From positions 310,001 through 374,000 of the forward strand of contig NZ_FOGO01000001.1 of NCBI RefSeq assembly GCF_900111245.1: a stretch of 64,000 nt of DNA, in the 5' to 3' direction. This DNA is from Streptomyces qinglanensis (GTDB taxonomy: Bacteria; Actinomycetota; Actinomycetes; Streptomycetales; Streptomycetaceae). Each line of letters starts with the position of its first letter. The first letter of the stretch is position 1. Position numbers and translations under genes: made by a program. Shown in pieces: positions 1-12,851 of the stretch. Under the pieces are notes generated by a model. It was not told the DNA's origin. It worked only from the letters and a program-made list of their open reading frames with translations, and ran no database searches.

Positions 1-23
1 CAGAGAGCTGAGAGAACGTGCGC

Positions 24-683
24 ATGAAGAAGCAGGCCGGCACAGCGATGTGGACCGCAGGAGCCCTCGCCGCGTCCCTCCTCCTGGGCGCGTGCGGGAG
101 CGACGGCGGGTCGGACGGAAAGATCGACGGCGCCGACGACGGCGCCAAGAAGACGAGCAAGTCCCCGTCCCCGTCCCAGAGTTCGGATGCACCCGGCCAC
201 AAGGCACCGGAGGACATCAAGCTGGCGAAGGACGCCAAGAACGTCTTCGAGGACACCGAGACGGGCAACCCCGAGAAGGACGCGGTCCTGGCCGACAACC
301 AGGCACGGATCAACGCCGTAGACCGTGTCATCACGACCGGAAAAGAACCGGACCTGGTGAAGGTTTACGCCAAGGGGAAGTCACTGCTCGCCTCGAACGA
401 GTACATCCTGGACTTCGCCAATGATGGCATGAGTTGGGCAGGTGTCACTCGTTACTACGATCAGAAGGTCGAGTTCACGGGAAAATCAGATGCGCGAGTG
501 ACCTTCTGCGCCGACGAGAGCAAGGCCCAGAACAAAGTAATCAAGACTGGAAAGCTCGAACCGAATGACGGGGGCGACCAGAATTATGTCTTCGCATCGT
601 TCCACACGAAGCGGAACAGTGATGGCGTATGGCAGGCCGTATCCGGATCTTCACAACGAGGAGCCGAGCAATGCATGAAGTAG
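24..683 (+). CDS. Putative secreted lipoprotein, copy 1 of a duplicated pair
   Basis: The 219-aa protein begins with a lipoprotein signal peptide: basic start, hydrophobic run and a lipobox L-G-A-C with the lipidated cysteine at about residue 24. A Ser/Asp/Gly/Lys-rich linker follows (about residues 25-60), then a soluble domain of about 155 residues with two conserved Cys. The ATG at 24 was preferred because GAGAG sits nine bases upstream; an in-frame GTG at 18 would add two residues. The stop overlaps the next gene's start by 13 bases, so the two are probably translationally coupled. A paralogue lies at 2582-3241: the first halves are almost identical, the second halves clearly diverged. 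I recognise no function. Lipid anchoring to the outer face of the membrane is inferred from the lipobox. Confidence 0.85.
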   Translation: MKKQAGTAMWTAGALAASLLLGACGSDGGSDGKIDGADDGAKKTSKSPSPSQSSDAPGHKAPEDIKLAKDAKNVFEDTETGNPEKDAVLADNQARINAVDRVITTGKEPDLVKVYAKGKSLLASNEYILDFANDGMSWAGVTRYYDQKVEFTGKSDARVTFCADESKAQNKVIKTGKLEPNDGGDQNYVFASFHTKRNSDGVWQAVSGSSQRGAEQCMK

Positions 684-1783
684 CCCGTCGGGGCTCAATT
701 GGTGTGTTGGTGGCGATACTTCTACTTGCTGAGCCGTCGGTCGCCTATGCGGGAGGCGGCAAAGGGAAAGGGGCGCTCAACGGCGCCGAGGCTCACGGAG
801 GCAAGAAAAACGGAAAGTACCACGCTGAAGTCTCCCATGTCCAGATCACCGCGGGTGGCGACCGCGGTGGAAAGACCGTCAAGCTGAACCCCAAGGATCC
901 CGACTGGGAGGCTCCGGCGTGCTGGTACGAGCCGAAGACGACCCCCAAGGAGCTCAAGGAAAAGATCGAGAGCGCGAAGCCTGAGAAGCGGAAGCCGGAG
1001 AAGGATGAGGACTCCGGCACGATCTTCGGTGACCTGGAGGAAAGCAACCAGAAAGCGGCCGACGCGGTCGCGAATCAGGTCGTCGGGCTCTACGAGAACT
1101 ACTACCAGACCGAGAAGTACGACGACTACAACATCGACAAGCAGGGAAAAGGCATGTTCTGGGAGGGAGTCCGGAACCCGAACAAGGCGGACGACCCCAA
1201 AGCAGACGCCTGTAGCGAGCACGCCATCTGGGTGCCCAAGGGAAAGCCGCCCAAGAGTATGCCACTCGCGGTCAGTCCGAAGATTCTCGCGCAGTACGCA
1301 TACGAGGAACTGCCCATCCCGGGGACCGAACTGTCGCTGAACCCGGAGAACAAGCAGACGGTCAACCTCGACACCTGGGTGTGGCTGAACAAGGGGAAGT
1401 TCAAGCCGGTGGACGTGACCGCCTCGCTCGATCTCCTCGACGGCACTCACCTCTCGGCGACCACCACCGCCAAGCCGACCTCCCTCACCCTCGAACCGGG
1501 CACCGACGACGCCAAGACCTATCCCGGCTCCGGGAAGTGCGTGGTCAAGAACGGCCAGCTCGGGGAGGAGTACTCGGTCGGCAAGAAGGACAAGACCCCG
1601 CCCTGTGGTGTCAGGTACCTGCGGGCCAGCGGCCAGAACGGCTCCTACCCGCTGAAGGCGACACTCACCTGGAAGATCGCCTGGAAGGGCTCCGACGGCA
1701 GCGGCGGCGATCTGCCCGCCGGCACCTTCAGCACCACCAAGAACATGACCGTCAAGGAGATCCAGTCCATCGTCCGCGACTGA
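671..1783 (+). CDS. Secreted protein of unknown function, copy 1
   Basis: This 370-aa protein has a Sec signal peptide (residues 1-27, likely cleavage after A-Y-A) and a long extracellular region. The start is the ATG at 671, inside the end of the lipoprotein gene and preceded by GAGGAG; an upstream in-frame start at 629 would bury the signal peptide. The mature part begins with a Gly/Lys-rich segment, then a charged stretch with a conserved C-W-Y-E-P, a tract rich in Tyr/Asp, and a C-terminal half (about 215-370) rich in Thr/Ser beta-strand-like sequence with P-P-C-G and a closing T-V-K-E-I-Q-S-I-V-R-D. Four cysteines could form disulfides. The copy at 3229-4338 is strongly similar throughout. 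It looks like a cell-surface partner of the lipoprotein; function unknown. Confidence 0.85.
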   Translation: MHEVARRGSIGVLVAILLLAEPSVAYAGGGKGKGALNGAEAHGGKKNGKYHAEVSHVQITAGGDRGGKTVKLNPKDPDWEAPACWYEPKTTPKELKEKIESAKPEKRKPEKDEDSGTIFGDLEESNQKAADAVANQVVGLYENYYQTEKYDDYNIDKQGKGMFWEGVRNPNKADDPKADACSEHAIWVPKGKPPKSMPLAVSPKILAQYAYEELPIPGTELSLNPENKQTVNLDTWVWLNKGKFKPVDVTASLDLLDGTHLSATTTAKPTSLTLEPGTDDAKTYPGSGKCVVKNGQLGEEYSVGKKDKTPPCGVRYLRASGQNGSYPLKATLTWKIAWKGSDGSGGDLPAGTFSTTKNMTVKEIQSIVRD

Positions 1784-1805
1784 CCCGTCAGCCCGAACAC
1801 ACAGC

Positions 1806-1847
1806 GCGGTGCCTGCCGCAACCCGGTCGGGGACTGGCAGGCGCCGC
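1806..1847. terminator. Hairpin terminator after secreted protein copy 1
   Basis: A 12-bp stem (GCGGTGCCTGCC pairing with GGCAGGCGCCGC, one G-U pair) lies 22 bases past the stop. A second short stem (CCGTAC / GTACGG) follows. The structure is the diverged duplicate of the perfect hairpin at 4359-4401. Confidence 0.6.
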
Positions 1848-1894
1848 GTCGTCCGTACGCCCTTGTACGGAAGTTCGGGGAGGGGCTCCCCGGG

Positions 1895-2320
1895 TCAGAC
1901 CGCCAAGGCACGGTCCGTGGGGCGGACGAGGGCCTGCAAGGTGCTGTGCTCGCCGGTGAGGTGGCGGTCGACGGCCTTGACGGCCGAGCGGCCCTCCGCG
2001 ATGGCCCAGACGATGAGGGGCTGGCCCCGGCCGACATCCCCGGCCACGTAGACGCCGGGGACGTTGCCGGCGTAGTCGCCGTCCCGCGCGATGCTCCCAC
2101 GGGCGTCGCGTTCGACACCGAACTGCTCGACCAGCCCGTCCTCGCGGTCGACACCGGTGAAGCCCATCGGCAGAGCAGCGGGAACGTCGGCCACGGCCGG
2201 CGGCCCGAGTCCCGCTCCACGCCCGGCCTGGGCATGATCTCCAACCGGGCGACCGGGGCGTCGCCCCGACGGCGCGCGGTTCCCAGGCAGTCGGCACCCG
2301 CCGCCGTGCGCGTCGATGTC
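1895..2320 (-). pseudogene. Decayed 3' fragment of gltD (duplicate)
   Basis: Read on the minus strand this stretch encodes the last roughly 90 residues of GltD (for example M-G-F-T-G-V-D-R-E and the C-terminal R-P-T-D-R-A-L-A-V), highly similar to the intact gene at 4446-5912. Just upstream, sequence matching the GltD segment around E-I-M-P-x-P-G is in another frame. Compared with the intact gene, about 184 bp is missing between 2167 and 2172, which explains the frameshift. Homology fades near 2310-2320, so the FeS and FAD parts are absent. It is a non-functional by-product of the tandem duplication that also produced the two lipoprotein/secreted gene pairs. Confidence 0.85.
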
Positions 2321-2581
2321 TCCGACCAAGCCGCGGCCCCCTGGAAGGCCGTGTGGATTTCCCCGGCGGTCTGGAGCGGGAACCTGTCGGATGACGTGCC
2401 GCGTGTTCTCCGACATGACGTGCAGCACCAGTTGAATGATCACCAGTTGACACAGACGGGAGAACCGCGGTGACTATCAGGGACTGTCGGCACTCCTTTC
2501 ACTGTAGTAACTTTAAGTGATCAAACTGCGGGTGATTCGATTCGCCGTCGCCCACGGACAGAGAGCTGAGAGAACGTGCGC
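2321..2581 (+). promoter_or_regulatory. Upstream region of the second lipoprotein gene
   Basis: These 261 bases lie between the gltD fragment and the second lipoprotein gene. The stretch 2480-2535 is unusually AT-rich for this genome (TAGTAACTTTAAGTGATC). A TTGACA occurs at 2447-2452, with TGACTAT 18 bases further on, a weak promoter-like pair. From 2556 the sequence is the same as at window position 1, marking the left edge of the duplicated unit. The promoter call is tentative. Confidence 0.3.
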
Positions 2582-3241
2582 ATGAACAAGCAGGCCAGCA
2601 CAGCGATGTGGACCGCAGCGGCCCTCGCCGCGTCCCTCCTCCTGGGCGCGTGCGGGAGCGACGGCGGGTCGGACGGAAAGATCGACGGCGCCGACGACGG
2701 CGCCAAGAAGACGAGCAAGTCCCCGTCCCCGTCCCACAGTTCGGATGCACCCGGCCACAAGGCACCGGAGGACATCAAGCTGGCGAAGGACGCCAAGAAC
2801 GTCTTCGAGGACACCGAGACGGGCAACCCCGAGAAGGACGCGGTCCTGGCCGACAATCAGGCACGGATCAACGCGATCGACCGGGTCATCACCACGGGGA
2901 AAGACCCGAACCTGGTGAAGGTCTACGCCAAGGGGCAGTCACTGCTCGCCTCGAACAAGTACATCCTCGAAGCGAAGAAGGACCAGCAGAGCTGGGCCGG
3001 TGTAACCCGCTACTACGACCAGAGGGTCGAACTGGAGAGCGACACCGTAGCGCAGATCTACTTCTGCATCGACGAAAGCAAAGCCAAGAACAAGCTTCTC
3101 AAGACGGGGAAACTCGAACCGAACAACGGGGGCGACTTGAACTACATCTTCACCCGACTCCGGATGGAGCGGAACAAGGACGGAGTGTGGCAGGCGACCT
3201 CGGGTCACGAGACTGCTAAGGCCAAGAAATGCATGGAGTGA
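2582..3241 (+). CDS. Putative secreted lipoprotein, copy 2
   Basis: This 219-aa paralogue of the lipoprotein at 24-683 has the same signal peptide and L-G-A-C lipobox and the same Ser/Pro/Lys linker. Residues up to about 110 differ at only a few positions from copy 1, while the C-terminal half differs at many. W-A-G-V-T-R-Y-Y-D-Q and T-G-K-L-E-P-N are kept in both. The ATG at 2582 has the same GAGAG context as copy 1. The stop overlaps the following gene by 13 bases, keeping the same coupled arrangement. Function is unknown. Confidence 0.85.
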   Translation: MNKQASTAMWTAAALAASLLLGACGSDGGSDGKIDGADDGAKKTSKSPSPSHSSDAPGHKAPEDIKLAKDAKNVFEDTETGNPEKDAVLADNQARINAIDRVITTGKDPNLVKVYAKGQSLLASNKYILEAKKDQQSWAGVTRYYDQRVELESDTVAQIYFCIDESKAKNKLLKTGKLEPNNGGDLNYIFTRLRMERNKDGVWQATSGHETAKAKKCME

Positions 3242-4338
3242 GCCGGAAGAACTCGATCATCGCGCTGACGACGGGACTTCTCCTGGCGGCCTCCGCCACC
3301 GCACACGCGGACCCGAAGGGCTCGGGCGCGAGCAGAGCTTCGGGCGGCACCGACGGCGCCGACATCACCGCCGAGGTCTCGCACATCCGGATCGTCCAGG
3401 GCGACAGCAAGGGCGGCGGGAAGACGGTCAAGCTGGACCCGAAGGATCCCGACTGGGAAGCCCCGGCGTGCTGGTACGAGCCGAAGACGACGCCCAAGGA
3501 ACTCAAGAAGAAGATCGAGGACGCCAAGCCGGAGAAGCGGGACGAGGACGAGGAGGACGAGAAGGACTCCGGCACGATCTTCGACGATCTCGAGAAGAGC
3601 AACCAGAAGGCGGCGGACGCGCTCTCGGAGCAGGTGGTCCACCTCTACGAGAACTACTACCAGACCGACAAGTACGACGACTACAACATGGACCAGCAGG
3701 GCAAGGGCTACTTCTGGGAAGGCGTGCGCAACCCCGACCGGGCGGACGACCCGGAGGCGGACGCGTGCAGCGACCACGCCATCTGGGTGCCGAAGGGGGA
3801 CCCGCCCGAGGACATGCCGCTGGCCGTCAGTCCGAAGATCCTCGCGCAGTACGCATACGAGCAGCTCCCCATCCCGGAAACGGAACTGTCGTTGAACCCC
3901 GACGGCAAGCAGACCGTCAACCTCGACACCTGGGTCTGGCTGGACAGGAGCAGGTTCAAGCCCGTGAAGGCGATCGCCGAACTCGATCTCGTCGACGGGA
4001 CCAAACTCTCCGCGACCACCACCGCCACGCCCGAGTCGCTGACTCTCGAGCCCGGCACCGGAGACGCGAAGACCTACCCCGCTTCGGGGAAGTGCACATT
4101 CAAGAACGGCGCACTGGGTGAGAAGTACTCCGCCGGGAAGAAGGACCGGACCCCGCCGTGCGGCATCCGGTATCTGAGGGCCACCGGCGAGAACGGCTCC
4201 TACACGCTGAAGGCCACGCTCACCTGGAAGGTGGCGTGGAAGAGCACCGAGGACCCGGGGGGCACGTTCCCGTCGGGCACCTTCAGCACCACCAAGAACA
4301 TGACCGTGAAGGAGATCCAGTCCATCGTGCGTGACTGA
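3229..4338 (+). CDS. Secreted protein of unknown function, copy 2
   Basis: This 369-aa paralogue of 671-1783 has a Sec signal peptide (cleavage probably after A-H-A, residue 27). It is followed by the same layout: charged region with C-W-Y-E-P, an acidic Glu/Asp-rich insert (about 103-112), the Tyr/Asp tract, then the Thr-rich C-terminal half with N-L-D-T-W-V-W-L and P-P-C-G-I-R-Y-L-R. It starts inside the end of the lipoprotein gene. Conservation over the whole length, with no frameshift in either copy, suggests both copies are still functional. No enzyme motif is recognisable. Confidence 0.85.
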   Translation: MHGVSRKNSIIALTTGLLLAASATAHADPKGSGASRASGGTDGADITAEVSHIRIVQGDSKGGGKTVKLDPKDPDWEAPACWYEPKTTPKELKKKIEDAKPEKRDEDEEDEKDSGTIFDDLEKSNQKAADALSEQVVHLYENYYQTDKYDDYNMDQQGKGYFWEGVRNPDRADDPEADACSDHAIWVPKGDPPEDMPLAVSPKILAQYAYEQLPIPETELSLNPDGKQTVNLDTWVWLDRSRFKPVKAIAELDLVDGTKLSATTTATPESLTLEPGTGDAKTYPASGKCTFKNGALGEKYSAGKKDRTPPCGIRYLRATGENGSYTLKATLTWKVAWKSTEDPGGTFPSGTFSTTKNMTVKEIQSIVRD

Positions 4339-4358
4339 GCGGTCAGCGCGGACACAGT

Positions 4359-4401
4359 GCGGCGCCTGCCACAAACCCGGTCGGGGACTGGCAGGCGCCG
4401 C
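4359..4401. terminator. Perfect 13-bp hairpin between convergent genes
   Basis: GCGGCGCCTGCCA (4359-4371) pairs perfectly with TGGCAGGCGCCGC (4389-4401) around a 17-base loop. It lies between the secreted-protein gene and the convergent gltD, so it can act in both directions. Confidence 0.75.
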
Positions 4402-4445
4402 TTCGTCCGTACGCCCTTGTACGGAAGTTCGGGGGGCTCCCCGGG

Positions 4446-10551
<6,106 letters not shown>

Positions 10552-10613
10552 TCCCGTCGTCTCGTGGCATTGGTACGTACCGAGGGACGACGTTGGCCCT
10601 CATGTGGCAAAAA

Positions 10614-10629
10614 TTTTCGTGCAGGTTAC
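10614..10629 (-). promoter_or_regulatory. Putative GlnR box upstream of gltB
   Basis: Read on the minus strand the sequence is GTAAC-CTGCAC-GAAAA. This fits the actinobacterial GlnR half-site pattern gTnAC-n6-GaAAC at nine of ten defined positions. Six bases further on lie CCACA-n6-CCAAC, a much weaker second pair in the right phase. The position, 63-78 bases before the gltB start, suits a regulator of nitrogen assimilation. It is inferred from the pattern only. Confidence 0.45.
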
Positions 10630-10950
10630 ATGGTGGCGCACTTCCCGGAAAGTGGAAGACGCATCTCACCATACGAACACCGGGCGCGACCGTGTCAGCG
10701 CGCCGACGCGGGTGGCCCTTATGGGGCCGGAAAAGACCTGCACAGGGGGTTCGGGGCGGGTCACCCCGAGTGACAAGCGGCTCTCTCTCGCACACAGGCG
10801 TCGTTGCCGGCGGCGTTACGGACTACTGCCCCGCCTCACGCAAGATGAAACCGCCGAGTAACACGACTCCCTTCGCGGGAGGCGACTCCCTGCGCGGGGG
10901 GCGTCTTCGCGGGGTCGGTTCCCCTTCGCGGGTGGCCCGGCTCCGTGGGG

Positions 10951-11370
10951 GCACGCCCCCGCCGTTCCCGGCTGCCGCCGAGCGGTCGTGTCGGGGGGCG
11001 CTGCCCCCAACGGCCCCTCGCTAAGTGGGCTCCGCCCCCTTAGAAACCCCCAGGCACCAACACCTCTCCCTCCCCCTCCCGCATCCGGCAACCGCCGGAG
11101 GACTCTCGACTGCAGGAGCGCTCTTGTGCTGTGACGGACGGCATCAGGACACTTCCCGCAGACAACGGACCAAAGAAAAGACCCGGAGCAAGGTCCGCAA
11201 GGGCTCACACGGGTGCGGCTGGGGGTCCTAGGGGGCGAAGCCCCCTAGCGGGGGGCTGTTGGGGGGCGGAGCCGCCCCAACGCCCGTCCGGCGAGGACAA
11301 CGGGGGCTCGGGGGCGAAGCCCCCGACAACGAAGCCGCACCAAAAAGGCAAGGGGATGGGGGGCACCCCC
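10951..11370. repeat. Array of short GC-rich hairpins
   Basis: At least six self-complementary elements occur here: GGGGGC/GCCCCC pairs near 10951 and 11001; CTAAG/CTTAG near 11022; CTAGGGGGC-GAA-GCCCCCTAG at 11228-11248; TTGGGG...CCCCAA at 11259-11280; TCGGGGGC-GAA-GCCCCCGA at 11308-11326. Two share the loop GAA closed by C-G. Such elements are common in Streptomyces intergenic DNA. They may act as transcription stops or mRNA 3'-end stabilisers for the P450 transcript running toward them. Confidence 0.55.
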
Positions 11371-11377
11371 AGGGGGA

Positions 11378-11407
11378 GACGGCGCCCCCGCGAAGGGGGG
11401 CGCCGTC
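11378..11407 (-). terminator. Terminator at the end of the P450 operon
   Basis: GACGGCGCCCCC (11378-11389) pairs perfectly with GGGGGCGCCGTC (11396-11407). The 12-bp stem overlaps the stop codon of the downstream P450 gene. Confidence 0.65.
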
Positions 11408-12851
11408 AGCCCAGCCGCACCGGAAGAGACTCCAGCTCGTTCTGGGTGAGCACCGGCCGATTACGCGTCCCCGCGACAGCCACCCCGCACAGCCCGGGAA
11501 ACCGCTCGAAGAGCGCCGGCAGCGCCACGGACGCCTCCAGCCGCGAGAGCCCCGCGCCGGGGCAGATGTGCGGCCCGTGTCCGAAGGCCAGGTGCCGGAT
11601 GGGTGCGGGACGCCGCACGTCGAAGCGGTCGGCGTCCTCCCCGTGCTGCGCCCGGTCACGGCCGATGGCCCGGTAGGACATGGCGACGCCTTCGCCCTCC
11701 CGGATGACGGCCCCACCGGTGCCGCCCTCCCGGATGACGGCCCCGCCGGTGCCGCCCTCCCGGATGGCGGCCCCACCGGCACCAACCTCGATGTCCGAGG
11801 TCGCGAACCGCAGCAGCAAATGGGTGGAGGGCGACTCCCAGCGCAGCGTCTCCTCGATGACGGCCTCCCAGCCGACCTGGCCGTCGAGCACCAGCCGAAG
11901 CTGGTCCGGATGGGTGAGCAGGGCCCGCACGGCGCACAGGATCAGGGTCACCGTGGTTTCGTGCCCGGCGGCGACCATGGCCTCCAGGTTGCCCCGTACC
12001 TCTTCGGCGGTGAGCGGCTCGCCGCCTTCGTCGGCGAGGATGAGGGCGCTGGTGAGGTCGTCGCCGGGGGACGCGGTCTTGCGCCGGACCATGTCGTGGT
12101 AGAGCTCGTCCAGCTCCCGCAGGACGGCGAGCCGCTCCTGCTGCGGGGTCAGGGTGGAGAAGAACGCCTCGTACAGGTGGTGCAGCCGCGGCTCCAGCGC
12201 GGGGTCGACGCCCATCAGCGAGCAGACCACCGACATGGGCAGTGGCTGCGCGAACGCGGACTTCAGGTCGAGCGGCTCGTCCGGCGCCTCGGCGGCGTGT
12301 GCGGCCATCGCATCCAGCAGTCGGGCCGTGACGCGTTCGACGACGGGACGCAGCTCCTCCAGCCGCCGCGGGGTGAGCGCCTGCGCCGTCTTGACGCGCA
12401 GCCGCCGGTGCTCGGCCCCGTCGACGGTGAACATGGAGCGGCCCGCGTCGACCATGCCGATCAGCGGCCAGCTCTCGTCGATCTCGCCGTCGCGCCACAG
12501 GTTCCAGCGGGTGATGTCCTTGACCAGCCGGGTGTCGGTGAGGAGCCGGCGGGCTTCGGCGTGGGTGGTGACCGTCCACACCTCGGCGCCCATCAGGTCG
12601 ATCCGGGCGAGCGGCCCGGCGGTCCGCAGGGCCTCGGTCTCGGCGGCGAGGCTGCCGACCAGCGGGTCGATGGTGATCGGGCACCCCGGGGTGCCGGGTG
12701 CCGCACCCCCGTCCGCCGGGCGGGCGCCGGGTGCCGCACCCCCGCCCGCCGAGCGGGCGCCAGGCGCCGCACCCCTGTCCGCCGGGCAGCCGCCGGGGTC
12801 CGCACCGCCGGGCAGGGGTTCGCTCGCCAGGGACTGTGCGTCGCCGTTCAT
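11406..12851 (-). CDS. Cytochrome P450 (CYP154-like) with in-frame repeats
   Basis: This 481-aa P450 has all canonical motifs: I-helix A-G-H-E-T-T, K-helix E-T-L-R, and heme loop F-G-H-G-P-H-I-C-P-G with the thiolate Cys at about residue 430. It should be a soluble monooxygenase needing ferredoxin and reductase, which are not nearby. The ATG at 12851 shares one base with the stop of the upstream P450 (TGATG), so the pair is coupled. Two features are odd: an Ala/Gly/Pro-rich N-terminal segment made of three 11-residue repeats, and three 10-residue repeats (x-G-G-A-x-I-R-E-G-x) between the K-helix and heme loop, where other P450s have one such motif. The CYP154 comparison is from motif style and pairing, not from a search. 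The substrate is unknown. Confidence 0.85.
   Translation of the reverse strand: MNGDAQSLASEPLPGGADPGGCPADRGAAPGARSAGGGAAPGARPADGGAAPGTPGCPITIDPLVGSLAAETEALRTAGPLARIDLMGAEVWTVTTHAEARRLLTDTRLVKDITRWNLWRDGEIDESWPLIGMVDAGRSMFTVDGAEHRRLRVKTAQALTPRRLEELRPVVERVTARLLDAMAAHAAEAPDEPLDLKSAFAQPLPMSVVCSLMGVDPALEPRLHHLYEAFFSTLTPQQERLAVLRELDELYHDMVRRKTASPGDDLTSALILADEGGEPLTAEEVRGNLEAMVAAGHETTVTLILCAVRALLTHPDQLRLVLDGQVGWEAVIEETLRWESPSTHLLLRFATSDIEVGAGGAAIREGGTGGAVIREGGTGGAVIREGEGVAMSYRAIGRDRAQHGEDADRFDVRRPAPIRHLAFGHGPHICPGAGLSRLEASVALPALFERFPGLCGVAVAGTRNRPVLTQNELESLPVRLG
11701..11790. repeat. Three 30-bp tandem repeats inside the P450 gene
   Basis: The unit CGGATGACGGCCCCACCGGT plus ten more bases occurs at 11701-11730, 11731-11760 and, slightly diverged, 11761-11790. 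It encodes ten residues per unit and keeps frame. It expands the beta-strand motif that normally precedes the P450 meander. Confidence 0.9.
12696..12794. repeat. Three 33-bp tandem repeats in the P450 N-terminus
   Basis: Units beginning GGGTGCCGCACCCCC or close variants fill 12696-12728, 12729-12761 and 12762-12794. Each adds eleven residues of Ala/Gly/Pro/Arg-rich sequence before the conserved P450 fold. Confidence 0.85.

Larger units (their letters stand above)
10552..11405. other. 854-base non-coding region between gltB and the P450 genes
   Basis: No coding sequence with convincing codon bias, start and ribosome site is visible on either strand. The left part (10552-10700) should hold the gltB promoter. 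The middle (10700-10950) shows nothing definite. The right part is filled with GC-rich hairpins, listed separately. No tRNA cloverleaf was found. Confidence 0.6.

Noticed and set aside
10951..11410. Hairpin array considered as a CRISPR-like array
   Set aside because: The elements are not of constant length or spacing, have no unique spacers of regular size, and no cas gene is near.
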